A model generated the notes under the pieces. The model was given only the letters and a program-made list of their open reading frames with translations. It had not been told where the DNA came from and did not search any database. From a candidate division KSB1 bacterium (GTDB lineage Bacteria; Zhuqueibacterota; Zhuqueibacteria; Thermofontimicrobiales; Thermofontimicrobiaceae), in NCBI GenBank assembly GCA_034506395.1, contig JAPDPQ010000014.1:62001-126000 (forward strand): a DNA stretch of 64,000 nt. The letters are read 5' to 3'. The position numbers and the translations under genes were made by a program. Shown here piece by piece: positions 35,609-43,785 of this stretch. The stretch's first letter is position 1. Each line of letters opens with the position of its first letter.

Positions 35609-36883
35609 ATGGAAGCAATTTTGAGATTGGTGATTGGCCTTGGGATTTTGGTATTTGTGCATGAATTCGGACATTTTATTTTGGCTAAGCTGGTGGGAAT
35701 TCGGGTGGACCGGTTTTCATTAGGCTTTCCCCCTCGAATGATTGGAAAAAAGATCGGCGATACGGATTATTGCATCTCGTGGATCCCATTAGGTGGTTAT
35801 GTGAAATTGGCTGGCATGATCGATGAGAGTATGGATAAGGACGCCATCAAGGGCGAACCGTGGGAGTTTATGTCAAAACCCATCTATCAGCGATTCATGG
35901 TGATCCTGGCTGGCCCTGTGATGAATATCGGCCTTGCCATTTTGATTTTTGGCAGCATCGCTTACTTTTCGGGGATTAAAGAGCCAGTTGGTCTGGCCGT
36001 CGGTCATATCAAATCACCCCAGGTTGCAGCGGTAACAGGCTTACAGAGTGGAGATGTGATCGTAAAAATGAACGATCAACCGGTTTTGACCTGGGCTGAG
36101 CTTGAGGCGAAATCCAAAGGGCTGGATACGATACGAATTGCCTTCGAGCGGGAGGGAGCTTATCATACGACAGTTTTTGCAGCGAATTATTTAGACAGCC
36201 TCCCTCAAACAGTGCCAGCCATTGTTGGTGATTTGCAGGAAGGATTTCCTGGCAAGGCGGCTGGGCTTCAGGTCGGCGATCGGATTATTTTCATTGATGA
36301 ACAGCCGATTCGAACCTGGGAGGAAATGACCGAGGTGATTCATAGCAGTCCCGAAAAGCCCTTGCAATTCGTCTGGCTTCGTCAGACCGATACATTGCGA
36401 GCAACGATCGTCCCAAAGCGACAGAAGCTTCAGGATCGCGAGATCGGCTTGATCGGCATCAGTCTGGCTGTTCAAGAGAAAGACATCAATCTCGTGCAGG
36501 CCATTGCGTATGGGGGCAGTTATTCCTGGCAGATCACTCGACTCATCGGTAGATCGCTCAAAATGATCATTACTGGTAAGCAGGATTTTAAAGAGGCCTT
36601 TGCTGGACCTATCATGATAGCCAAAATGGCTAAGGATAGCGCGCGTGAGGGCGAGTCGAATTACATCGCTTTTATCGCATTTCTGAGTTTGAACCTCGGC
36701 CTGCTCAATTTGCTCCCCATCCCAGTGCTCGACGGCGGTCATCTGCTCTTCCTGACGATTGAGGCGATCATCCGTCGGCCAATTTCACCGAAAGCAAAAT
36801 TGGTTATTCAGCAAATCGGAATGGCCTTGATTATCGCCCTCATGTTGTTCGTGATCATCAATGATATCCGTCGCGTCTGGTAA
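35609..36883 (+). CDS. rseP: Site-2 zinc metalloprotease RseP
   Basis: 424 residues from the ATG at 35609 (GGAG upstream; a TTG frame 18 bases earlier is not favoured). The zinc motif H18-E-F-G-H22 lies in the first membrane helix. VPLGGYVKLAGM follows (here IPLGGYVKLAGM), then two PDZ domains at about residues 120-195 and 200-285 (GLQSGDVIVKMNDQPV; GLQVGDRIIFIDEQPI). The C-terminal membrane part has NLLPIPVLDGGHLLFL with the third zinc ligand. It cuts membrane-embedded substrates such as anti-sigma factors after a first cleavage. No RseA/RpoE pair is in the window. Confidence 0.95.
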   Translation: MEAILRLVIGLGILVFVHEFGHFILAKLVGIRVDRFSLGFPPRMIGKKIGDTDYCISWIPLGGYVKLAGMIDESMDKDAIKGEPWEFMSKPIYQRFMVILAGPVMNIGLAILIFGSIAYFSGIKEPVGLAVGHIKSPQVAAVTGLQSGDVIVKMNDQPVLTWAELEAKSKGLDTIRIAFEREGAYHTTVFAANYLDSLPQTVPAIVGDLQEGFPGKAAGLQVGDRIIFIDEQPIRTWEEMTEVIHSSPEKPLQFVWLRQTDTLRATIVPKRQKLQDREIGLIGISLAVQEKDINLVQAIAYGGSYSWQITRLIGRSLKMIITGKQDFKEAFAGPIMIAKMAKDSAREGESNYIAFIAFLSLNLGLLNLLPIPVLDGGHLLFLTIEAIIRRPISPKAKLVIQQIGMALIIALMLFVIINDIRRVW

Positions 36884-36909
36884 AAGGATTTTTAAATGGC
36901 AATCAAGTA

Positions 36910-36933
36910 AATCCCCCACTCTGTTGGGGGATT
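36910..36933 (+). terminator. Probable terminator after rseP
   Basis: Arms AATCCCCCA and TGGGGGATT, six-base loop, followed by ACTTTAT. The stem is strong but the U-tract is weak. Confidence 0.6.
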
Positions 36934-36986
36934 ACTTTATGGTTTGAATAGTTCTCAAGTCTTGTTCAATCAAGCAATAAAAAAGC

Positions 36987-37015
36987 TTGACAATGAGCGA
37001 TAATTTTGCTATTTT
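36987..37015 (+). promoter_or_regulatory. Predicted promoter of the aminotransferase gene
   Basis: TTGACA at 36987-36992, 17-base spacer, TATTTT at 37010-37015. The leader to the start codon would be about 110 bases; I see no riboswitch-like fold in it. Confidence 0.7.
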
Positions 37016-37132
37016 TTTGAGGCACGATGAAAAAATCGCTCCATTTTATGGCCACAGAAAAGCAAAACTAATTTCATATAAATCGTAATCAGGACGGTAA
37101 ATTTACTATCTCAATGTGGAAAGGGATCTGAT

Positions 37133-38305
37133 ATGATGAAGTTAGCCGAAAGGATGTCTCGATTAGGAACCGAAACTGCTTTTGAGGTGCTAGCAAAGGC
37201 AAAGGCACTGGAGGCCCGAGGTCAGCAAGTCATTCATCTCGAGATTGGGGAGCCAGATTTTGATACTCCGCGCAATATCATTGATGCTGCGATCAAAGCG
37301 CTGAATGAAGGCAAAACCCATTATAGCCCCGCAGCAGGGATCTCAGAACTCCGCGAGGTGCTGGCCGAAGACATTGGAAAACGTCGGAACATTAAAATCC
37401 AGCCCGATCAAGTAGTGGTCACTCCAGGGGCAAAGCCGATCATGTTTTTTACGATTCTTGCCCTGGTTGATGAAGGAGATGAGGTGATGTATCCCAATCC
37501 CGGTTTCCCGATTTATGAATCGATCATCGACTTCGTCGGAGCAAAATCAGTTCCTTATCCACTTCGAGAGGAGAAAGAATTTCGGTTCGATATCGACGAG
37601 TTCATGTCCCTGATCTCAGATCGAACCAAGCTGATTATTTTGAACACGCCGCAAAATCCGACTGGCGGCATTTTGACCGAAAGCGATCTAAAAGCAGTAG
37701 CCCAGGTGGCTCAAGAAAAAGATATCTACGTGCTATCCGATGAAGTTTATATGAACATAATCTATGAAGGCGTGCATCATAGCATCGCTTCTCTTCCCGG
37801 GATGCAAGAGCGGACCATTATTCTGGATGGATTTTCAAAGACCTATGCTATGACTGGCTGGCGATTGGGATACGGGGCCATGCCCAAAGATTTGGCGGAC
37901 AAAGTCGTCCAATTGCAGATCAACAGCAACTCCTGCACCGCCACTTTCTCGCAATATGCCGGCATTGAAGCAATTCGCGGTCCCCAGGATGCAGTTTATC
38001 AAATGGTAGCAGAATTCAAAAAACGTCGAGATGTCATCGTTGACGGTCTGAACGCTATTCCCGGCTTGAGTTGCTTACGGCCCCATGGTGCCTTCTATGT
38101 GTTCCCAAATATCAAACAATTGGGGATCGATGGGAAAAAATTTGCAGATCTATTATTGGAAAAATTTGGCGTCGCGGTTTTGTCTGGAACCGCATTTGGC
38201 AAATACGGCAACGGGTACCTCAGACTCTCTTATGCCAATTCCATTCCCAATATCGAAAAAGCACTCGATCGAATTGAACAAGCAGTGAAATCCATCAAAG
38301 CATAA
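37133..38305 (+). CDS. Class I/II PLP-dependent aminotransferase (aspartate-aminotransferase-like)
   Basis: 390 residues, fold type I. It begins LAERMSRLGTETAFEVLAKAKALEARGQQVIHLEIGEPDFDTP, and shows THYSPAAGISELREVLA, VVTPGAKPIMFF, LNTPQNPTGG, SDEVYMNI, the PLP lysine in DGFSKTYAMTGWRLGYG, and the C-terminal arginine region GYLRLSYANS. This is the subgroup Ib aspartate/aromatic type, but specificity is uncertain from sequence. Two ATG codons in a row (37133 and 37136) are both possible starts. gcvT follows 77 bases later and may be co-transcribed. Confidence 0.9.
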   Translation: MMKLAERMSRLGTETAFEVLAKAKALEARGQQVIHLEIGEPDFDTPRNIIDAAIKALNEGKTHYSPAAGISELREVLAEDIGKRRNIKIQPDQVVVTPGAKPIMFFTILALVDEGDEVMYPNPGFPIYESIIDFVGAKSVPYPLREEKEFRFDIDEFMSLISDRTKLIILNTPQNPTGGILTESDLKAVAQVAQEKDIYVLSDEVYMNIIYEGVHHSIASLPGMQERTIILDGFSKTYAMTGWRLGYGAMPKDLADKVVQLQINSNSCTATFSQYAGIEAIRGPQDAVYQMVAEFKKRRDVIVDGLNAIPGLSCLRPHGAFYVFPNIKQLGIDGKKFADLLLEKFGVAVLSGTAFGKYGNGYLRLSYANSIPNIEKALDRIEQAVKSIKA

Positions 38306-38382
38306 GCTGGTTTAAACCACATGCGCGAGATTCCAGATTATTTTATATCTGATTTAAAGACGAGGAAAGGGAAATAACACCA

Positions 38383-39468
38383 ATGATCAAAAAGACTGCG
38401 CTATACGAAATCCATCAAAGACTGGGGGCGAAAATCGTCGAGTTCGCTGGGTTCTACATGCCGATTCAATACAAAGGGATCACCGAGGAGCACCTCCGAG
38501 TGCGACATGCTGTCGGGATGTTCGACGTTTCTCACATGGGAGAATTTGAGTTTGTCGGCCCACGAGCCACGGATTTCTTGCAATTGATGACTATTAATGA
38601 TGTAAAAAGCTTAAACCTCTATCAGGCTCAGTATTCTGCTATGTGCTATGATGATGGCGGGATTGTGGATGATCTCTTGATCTATCGTTTTCCTGAAAAA
38701 TATATCATGGTAGTGAATGCTGCCAATATTGAAAAAGATTTTGCCTGGCTGCTCAAGCATCTCATCGATGGCGTGATCATGAAGAATCGCAGTGATGACT
38801 ATTCCCTTTTAGCCGTCCAAGGCCCAAAAGCTGCCGCCACCCTCCAGAAATTGACTCGAGTCAATCTGGCCGAAGTTAAGACCTATTGGTTCACAGAAGG
38901 TGAGCTGGCTGGAGTAAAGATGATGATTGCTCGCACTGGCTACACGGGCGAGGATGGCTTCGAACTCATGTTCGCCGCGGAGCATTCTGAGCGCGTTTGG
39001 GAAGCTGTGATGCAAGCTGGCAAGGAATTTGATATCGAGCCGATCGGCTTGGGCGCCAGGGACACGTTGCGTTTGGAGATGAAGTATTGCCTTTATGGCA
39101 ATGACATCGATCAGACCACCAACCCGCTGGAGGCAGGCCTAGGATGGATCACAAAATTGGATAAAGGAGATTTTATCGGCCGCGATGCCATTCTGAAAGC
39201 GAAAAATGATGGCTTAAAACGGAAGCTCATCGGGTTTGAAATGGACGGCCGAGCTATCCCGCGCCATGGCTATCCGATTTATGCGAATTCAGAAAACATC
39301 GGGACCGTCACCAGCGGCATGTTCTCTCCGATGTTGCAAAAGCCAATTGGCCTGGGTTATGTGGCCGTCGCTCACGCCGCCATTGATTCGCCTTTACAAA
39401 TCGATATTCGCGGGAAACAATTCCCAGCTAAAGTGGTGAAAACGCCGTTCTATAAACGGCCCTATTAG
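38383..39468 (+). CDS. gcvT: Aminomethyltransferase GcvT (glycine cleavage T protein)
   Basis: 361 residues, standard length. It moves the aminomethyl carbon from lipoylated GcvH to tetrahydrofolate, releasing ammonia. Motifs: KKTALYEIHQRLGAKIVEFAGFYMPIQY, HAVGMFDVSHMGEF, QYSAMCYDDGGIVDDLLIYR, ARTGYTGEDGFELMF, GLGARDTLRLEMKYCLYGNDID, and the C-terminal barrel GTVTSGMFSPMLQKPIGLGYV. GAGGAAAGGG precedes the ATG. GcvH and GcvP are not in the window and no glycine riboswitch is visible upstream. The LipM-like gene near 32.5 kb could service its partner GcvH. Confidence 0.96.
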   Translation: MIKKTALYEIHQRLGAKIVEFAGFYMPIQYKGITEEHLRVRHAVGMFDVSHMGEFEFVGPRATDFLQLMTINDVKSLNLYQAQYSAMCYDDGGIVDDLLIYRFPEKYIMVVNAANIEKDFAWLLKHLIDGVIMKNRSDDYSLLAVQGPKAAATLQKLTRVNLAEVKTYWFTEGELAGVKMMIARTGYTGEDGFELMFAAEHSERVWEAVMQAGKEFDIEPIGLGARDTLRLEMKYCLYGNDIDQTTNPLEAGLGWITKLDKGDFIGRDAILKAKNDGLKRKLIGFEMDGRAIPRHGYPIYANSENIGTVTSGMFSPMLQKPIGLGYVAVAHAAIDSPLQIDIRGKQFPAKVVKTPFYKRPY

Positions 39469-39539
39469 ATCATCGTTGCGAAGCTTCGAACATTCGCAGC
39501 GATTGGATTGTGAACTTTTCAGGTGGTTCGACCATCCGA

Positions 39540-39584
39540 TTTGGAACTGATTCCATCGCTTAAAGTGATGGAATCAGTTCCAAA
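39540..39584. repeat. 18-bp perfect inverted repeat
   Basis: Arms TTTGGAACTGATTCCATC (39540-39557) and its exact reverse complement (39567-39584) around a nine-base loop. No U-tract follows on either strand, so it is not a standard terminator. Sixteen of its bases (ACTGATTCCATCGCTT) recur inverted at 50186-50201. Confidence 0.85.
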
Positions 39585-39718
39585 CCTATGCGATTGGAAG
39601 AAGAGAAAATTGCGCAAAAGTTTCATTTGGATGATCTTGATGAAACTGCCATTAGATTAATCTATAAATCGTGACTATAAGCTGTTGTGGTAATAGATAG
39701 ATAACAAAGGGATTCTGT

Positions 39719-40456
39719 TTGAAGATCGATGTGTTTCTCAGTCGCTCAGAGATTCAAGCTGAGAGATTGAAGGATCGTTTGGCTCTTATTATTGATGTCT
39801 GGCGCGCCAGTAGTAGCATGATTACGGCCCTGGCTAACGGGAGTCGCTCGATCATCCCGGTAGCCGAGGTGGCTACTGCCAGACAATTGTTGCAACGCTA
39901 TCCCCCGGGTTCGACATTGCTGGCTGGTGAACGGAATGAGCTGCCAATCCCCGGGTTTGATCTTTCTAATTCACCATTGGAATACCGCAGTGATCAAATC
40001 AAAGGGAAACGGATCATCTTTACCAGTTCCAATGGTGCGCAATTGTTTGATGTTGCGCGAACGGCTCGGAGCATAGTGGTGGCTGGCTTTTTAAATAGCT
40101 CACGGATCAGCGAATATATTTTAGAAAACCGACTCGATGTTGCCATGCTCTGTGCCGGAAAAAATGCACAATTCGGCCTTGAGGATGCAGTTTGCGCGGG
40201 CATGATCATTCGAAAAATTCAACAACATTCCGTCGATCAAGAACAACTCGAACTCAATGATGGTGCGCGGGCAGCGCTGATATTATATAAGTATTACGCC
40301 AATGACCTTTCTCAAATGATCCATCACGCCTCTCATGGTAGGAGATTGATGGAGTTGGGACAAAGGAACGATCTATTGGCTTCTCTCGCAGTGGATGCCA
40401 TTCCAATTGTCCCAAAAATGAGAAACGGCGAGCTTATTTTATCGGACGAGGAGTGA
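39719..40456 (+). CDS. 2-phosphosulfolactate phosphatase family protein (ComB-like)
   Basis: 245 residues. Matches the ComB family: ALIIDVWRASSSMITALANGSRSIIPV, LAGERNELPIPGFDLSNSPLEY, IIFTSSNGAQLFDVA and LDVAMLCAGKNAQFGLEDAVCAGMI. In methanogens ComB makes sulfolactate for coenzyme M; the family is widespread in bacteria with no coenzyme M, where its role is unclear. The start is a TTG at 39719 with AAAGGG upstream; no nearby ATG is better. ftsK follows 25 bases after the stop. Confidence 0.87.
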   Translation: MKIDVFLSRSEIQAERLKDRLALIIDVWRASSSMITALANGSRSIIPVAEVATARQLLQRYPPGSTLLAGERNELPIPGFDLSNSPLEYRSDQIKGKRIIFTSSNGAQLFDVARTARSIVVAGFLNSSRISEYILENRLDVAMLCAGKNAQFGLEDAVCAGMIIRKIQQHSVDQEQLELNDGARAALILYKYYANDLSQMIHHASHGRRLMELGQRNDLLASLAVDAIPIVPKMRNGELILSDEE

Positions 40457-40481
40457 TGTTGTTAGCGATCGGGCTTTAAAG

Positions 40482-42797
40482 ATGGATATCAAAAAAAAGC
40501 AAAAGATTGTTGGAATTTTGCTCACTTCATTGGGAGCTTTTACTTTCCTCAGCCTAATGTTCTTTTCAGTGGAGGATAGCTTCCGTGCTAAAAGTGAGAT
40601 CAAAAACTTGATGGGTGTCGTCGGCGATGAAATATCTCGGCTATTGATCATCCGGACCATCGGTCGAGCAAGTATCGTATTCCCGATATTGATCATGCTT
40701 TGGGGCATTCATCAAATGATCGGTAAGAAGATTAAGCCGATCAAGAAAATTACGATCTACGCCCTGTTGTTTAGCATTTATATCTCGATGACATTGGCAT
40801 TTTACGGAATGATCAGAGCCAATCTCGAGGTCGATGAGACGATCGGACTCGCCTTTCGCAATGAACATCTCCACTGGTGGGGTCAGCTTGGCGAAATGAT
40901 GAGCGAGGCGTTCCATGGCCTGTTCGGGACGATTGGCAGCGCGATCCTATTCCCAACCATTGTTGCGATCACAATTTTATATGTGTTTGACATAAAATTT
41001 GAAAAGATCAAATCCCGATTAGTCCCTCGATTGACAAAGTTTATTGCGAAGGTCACTGGACGTTACGATCCGCGCAAGTTTAAACCCAAGAAACCTATAC
41101 CCGATATCCGAGATATTCTGGAGCTTGGCCGCAAACCTAAAGAGCCAACCCCTGCGATATTTGAACCAGAAGAGCCAGAACCAGCTCTCGAAGCCGAGCC
41201 AGAAGCAAAATTTGCTGCACCGGCTGGCCCGATCAGTGAACAACAGCAATTAGGAGAACCAGCCGCTTCAGAGAGGATCGCAGCGGAGCCGCGGCCAAAG
41301 CCACAACCTCCTAGAAAATACTACTTCCCATCGGCGCAAATATTGGATGAACCTGTCGGCCAGGATGACGAGGTTACCTGGGACGAATTAATGAACAGCG
41401 CCAAAACACTCGAAGAAAAACTCGCAGACTTTGGAATTCAAGGCAAAGTTGTCGAGATCAACCCTGGTCCAGTCATTACGCGGTTCGAATTGGAGCCAGG
41501 ATTGGGCGTGAAGATCAATCGCTTCACCAGCTTGGCTGATGATCTGGCGCTGGTGATGCGGGCCAAAAGGATCCGCGTGGTTGCCCCAATTCCTGGCAAG
41601 GCGGCCATCGGGGTCGAAATCCCCAACCGAAAGCCATCCACTGTTTATATCAAGTCAGTCATCGATTCTCCGCAATTTCGCTCGGCGGAATCGCCGTTGA
41701 CCATGGCGCTGGGCAAAACGATCGCTGGGGAGATATATGTAGATGATCTGGCCCGGATGCCGCATCTATTGATCGCTGGCGCTACTGGGTCTGGGAAAAG
41801 CGTCTGCCTCAATACCATTATCGCCAGCATCCTGTTTAAGGCTCATCCCTCTCAGGTGCAATTGGTCCTGATCGATCCAAAACGATTGGAATTGAGCGTT
41901 TATGCGGCGCTGAAAAATCATCATCTCGCCTATCGGCCAGATCTCGAAGAAGAAGTGGTGACGAATCCCAATAATGCTGTCGCGGTTTTGCGTAGCCTGG
42001 AAATGGAGATGGAGCGACGCTATGAGTTATTAGCCAAAGCCGGGGTGCGCAACATCGAGGATTATAACAATTGGATCAAAGCCTTGAGCCCGGAGCAACG
42101 CGCTGAGTCCATTCATCAGCGGCCCTTGGAATACGTGGTCTTGATCATCGATGAACTCGCGGATCTGATGTTGGTCGCCGCTCGTGAGGTCGAAGAACCG
42201 ATTGCGCGGCTCACCCAGATGTCTCGTGCGGTTGGCATCCATTTGATCGTCGCTACCCAGCGGCCTTCGGTCGATGTGATCACTGGTGTGATCAAGGCTA
42301 ACTTTCCAGCGCGGATCGCGTTTCAGGTTGCTTCAAAGACCGACTCCCGCACCATTCTCGATATGAATGGAGCGGAAAAATTGTTAGGCCGGGGGGATAT
42401 GCTATTTTTGCCGCCAGGAAGCCCTGAGCCCATTCGCATCCATGGCGCCTATATTTCACACGAGGAAGTAAAACGAATTGTCGAGCACATCCATCAACAG
42501 CCTCCTCAAGAGCCAAAATTTTTGCTGCCCACTGGGGAAGATGAAGCGACAGCAAACTATAACCGACGATTTCGGGACGAACGCGATGAGTTGTTCAATG
42601 AAGCGTTGAAACTCGTAGTGCGCCACCAACAGGGATCCGTTTCATTGCTCCAGCGGCGTCTGAAAATCGGTTACGCCCGAGCTGCCCGCCTGATCGATCA
42701 ATTAGAAGAGGCTGGCTTTGTCGGTCCATTCGACGGTAGCAAGGCCCGTGAGGTATTGGCCGATGAAGAACAATTGAAAGAGATGGGAATTTATTAA
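40482..42797 (+). CDS. ftsK: DNA translocase FtsK/SpoIIIE
   Basis: 771 residues. Four membrane helices in the first ~170 residues (about 10-30, 62-80, 88-107, 145-167), a Pro/Glu/Ala-rich linker at about 200-280, then the motor: alpha domain KTLEEKLADFGIQGKVVEINPGPVITRFE, Walker A in AGATGSGKSVCLN, VLIDPKRLELSVY, Walker B VVLIIDELADLMLVA, ATQRPSVDVITGVIKANFPARIAFQVASKTDSRTILD-type sequence (partly quoted), and a C-terminal winged-helix gamma domain (GSVSLLQRRLKIGYARAARL). It pumps chromosomal DNA through the division septum; gamma reads KOPS-like polarity sites. Confidence 0.96.
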   Translation: MDIKKKQKIVGILLTSLGAFTFLSLMFFSVEDSFRAKSEIKNLMGVVGDEISRLLIIRTIGRASIVFPILIMLWGIHQMIGKKIKPIKKITIYALLFSIYISMTLAFYGMIRANLEVDETIGLAFRNEHLHWWGQLGEMMSEAFHGLFGTIGSAILFPTIVAITILYVFDIKFEKIKSRLVPRLTKFIAKVTGRYDPRKFKPKKPIPDIRDILELGRKPKEPTPAIFEPEEPEPALEAEPEAKFAAPAGPISEQQQLGEPAASERIAAEPRPKPQPPRKYYFPSAQILDEPVGQDDEVTWDELMNSAKTLEEKLADFGIQGKVVEINPGPVITRFELEPGLGVKINRFTSLADDLALVMRAKRIRVVAPIPGKAAIGVEIPNRKPSTVYIKSVIDSPQFRSAESPLTMALGKTIAGEIYVDDLARMPHLLIAGATGSGKSVCLNTIIASILFKAHPSQVQLVLIDPKRLELSVYAALKNHHLAYRPDLEEEVVTNPNNAVAVLRSLEMEMERRYELLAKAGVRNIEDYNNWIKALSPEQRAESIHQRPLEYVVLIIDELADLMLVAAREVEEPIARLTQMSRAVGIHLIVATQRPSVDVITGVIKANFPARIAFQVASKTDSRTILDMNGAEKLLGRGDMLFLPPGSPEPIRIHGAYISHEEVKRIVEHIHQQPPQEPKFLLPTGEDEATANYNRRFRDERDELFNEALKLVVRHQQGSVSLLQRRLKIGYARAARLIDQLEEAGFVGPFDGSKAREVLADEEQLKEMGIY

Positions 42798-42954
42798 TAC
42801 AACTCGCCTCGAATATCAACCATGGCTTGCTGAAACTAGCGGCCAAAACAGTGCAAGAAATGCCCGATGCGATGGCGTAATTCAGAACATTCAAAAAAGA
42901 TTTTAGCTTTATTAAAATGGTAATTCAAAATATCATCTAATACACGAGGAAATT

Positions 42955-43614
42955 ATGAAACCGATTCTGATTTTAACAGGAATGATGCTTGTCATAAACC
43001 TTTTTTGTCTTCAAACAGCGAACACATTGGCTCAAGATCCAAGAGCAGTAGAAATCATCAATAAAGTCAAGGCGAAGTACGATGCACTGACCAGTTTTCA
43101 GGCTGACTTTGAACAGACATCCTATTGGAAATTAGCGGATAATGTGCAGCAACAGAAAGGACGACTTTGGCTGAAAGGCAAAGATAAGTTCCGCATTGAA
43201 ACGCAAGACCAGATCATTGTATCAGACGGCAAAACGGTCTGGACCCATTCGTTATACAACAATCAGGTGATCATCGATAGGATTGAAAATTCCTCCGACG
43301 AAATTCGATTGCCAAAGGATCTGTTCCTGAAATATTCTGAAAACTACAGCCCACGATTTGTCGCCAATGAAATTATCGATCAACAAGACTGCGCTGTGGT
43401 CGAGTTAAAGGCGAAATCAGATGACATTTTCATCAAAACGATGAAAATTTGGATCAATACCAAGATCTCAGTACCGATCAAAATTGAGCAAACCGATATT
43501 AACGATAATCTCAACACATATCGTTTACTCAATGTGGATCTCAATAAGCCCCTATTAGACAAGCTGTTTCATTATGCCATTCCCGATTCGGTTGAAATCA
43601 TTGATATGAGATAA
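42955..43614 (+). CDS. lolA: Outer-membrane lipoprotein carrier LolA
   Basis: 219 residues with GAGGAAATT before the ATG. A signal peptide (ILILTGMMLVINLFCLQTANTLAQ) precedes the mature domain. The LolA half-barrel runs through ALTSFQADFEQTSYWKL, KGRLWLKGKDKFRIETQDQ, VSDGKTVWTHS and CAVVELKAKSDDIFIKTMKIWIN. It ferries lipoproteins from the LolCDE transporter through the periplasm. It follows ftsK after 157 bases, a pairing found in many bacteria. Its likely clients include the TPR lipoprotein near 19 kb. Confidence 0.92.
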   Translation: MKPILILTGMMLVINLFCLQTANTLAQDPRAVEIINKVKAKYDALTSFQADFEQTSYWKLADNVQQQKGRLWLKGKDKFRIETQDQIIVSDGKTVWTHSLYNNQVIIDRIENSSDEIRLPKDLFLKYSENYSPRFVANEIIDQQDCAVVELKAKSDDIFIKTMKIWINTKISVPIKIEQTDINDNLNTYRLLNVDLNKPLLDKLFHYAIPDSVEIIDMR

Positions 43615-43708
43615 ACTGCAAGAAAATAACTTTCCATTTAAAAATTGACTTGGTTTTAATTTTATGAAGGAGGCTGTTATTAAAATTTATTAAATTTCAT
43701 GAAATCAC

Positions 43709-43737
43709 TTGACTAATGTGGAAAATATCTTTATTTT
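43709..43737 (+). promoter_or_regulatory. Predicted promoter of the tyrosine autokinase gene
   Basis: TTGACT at 43709-43714, 17-base spacer, TATTTT at 43732-43737. About 45 bases before the ATG; GAGGAG precedes the start. Confidence 0.7.
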
Positions 43738-43785
43738 TGGACGTTCGAGATTTGGGGGGCGAACATAATCGAGGAGTATGCATCA

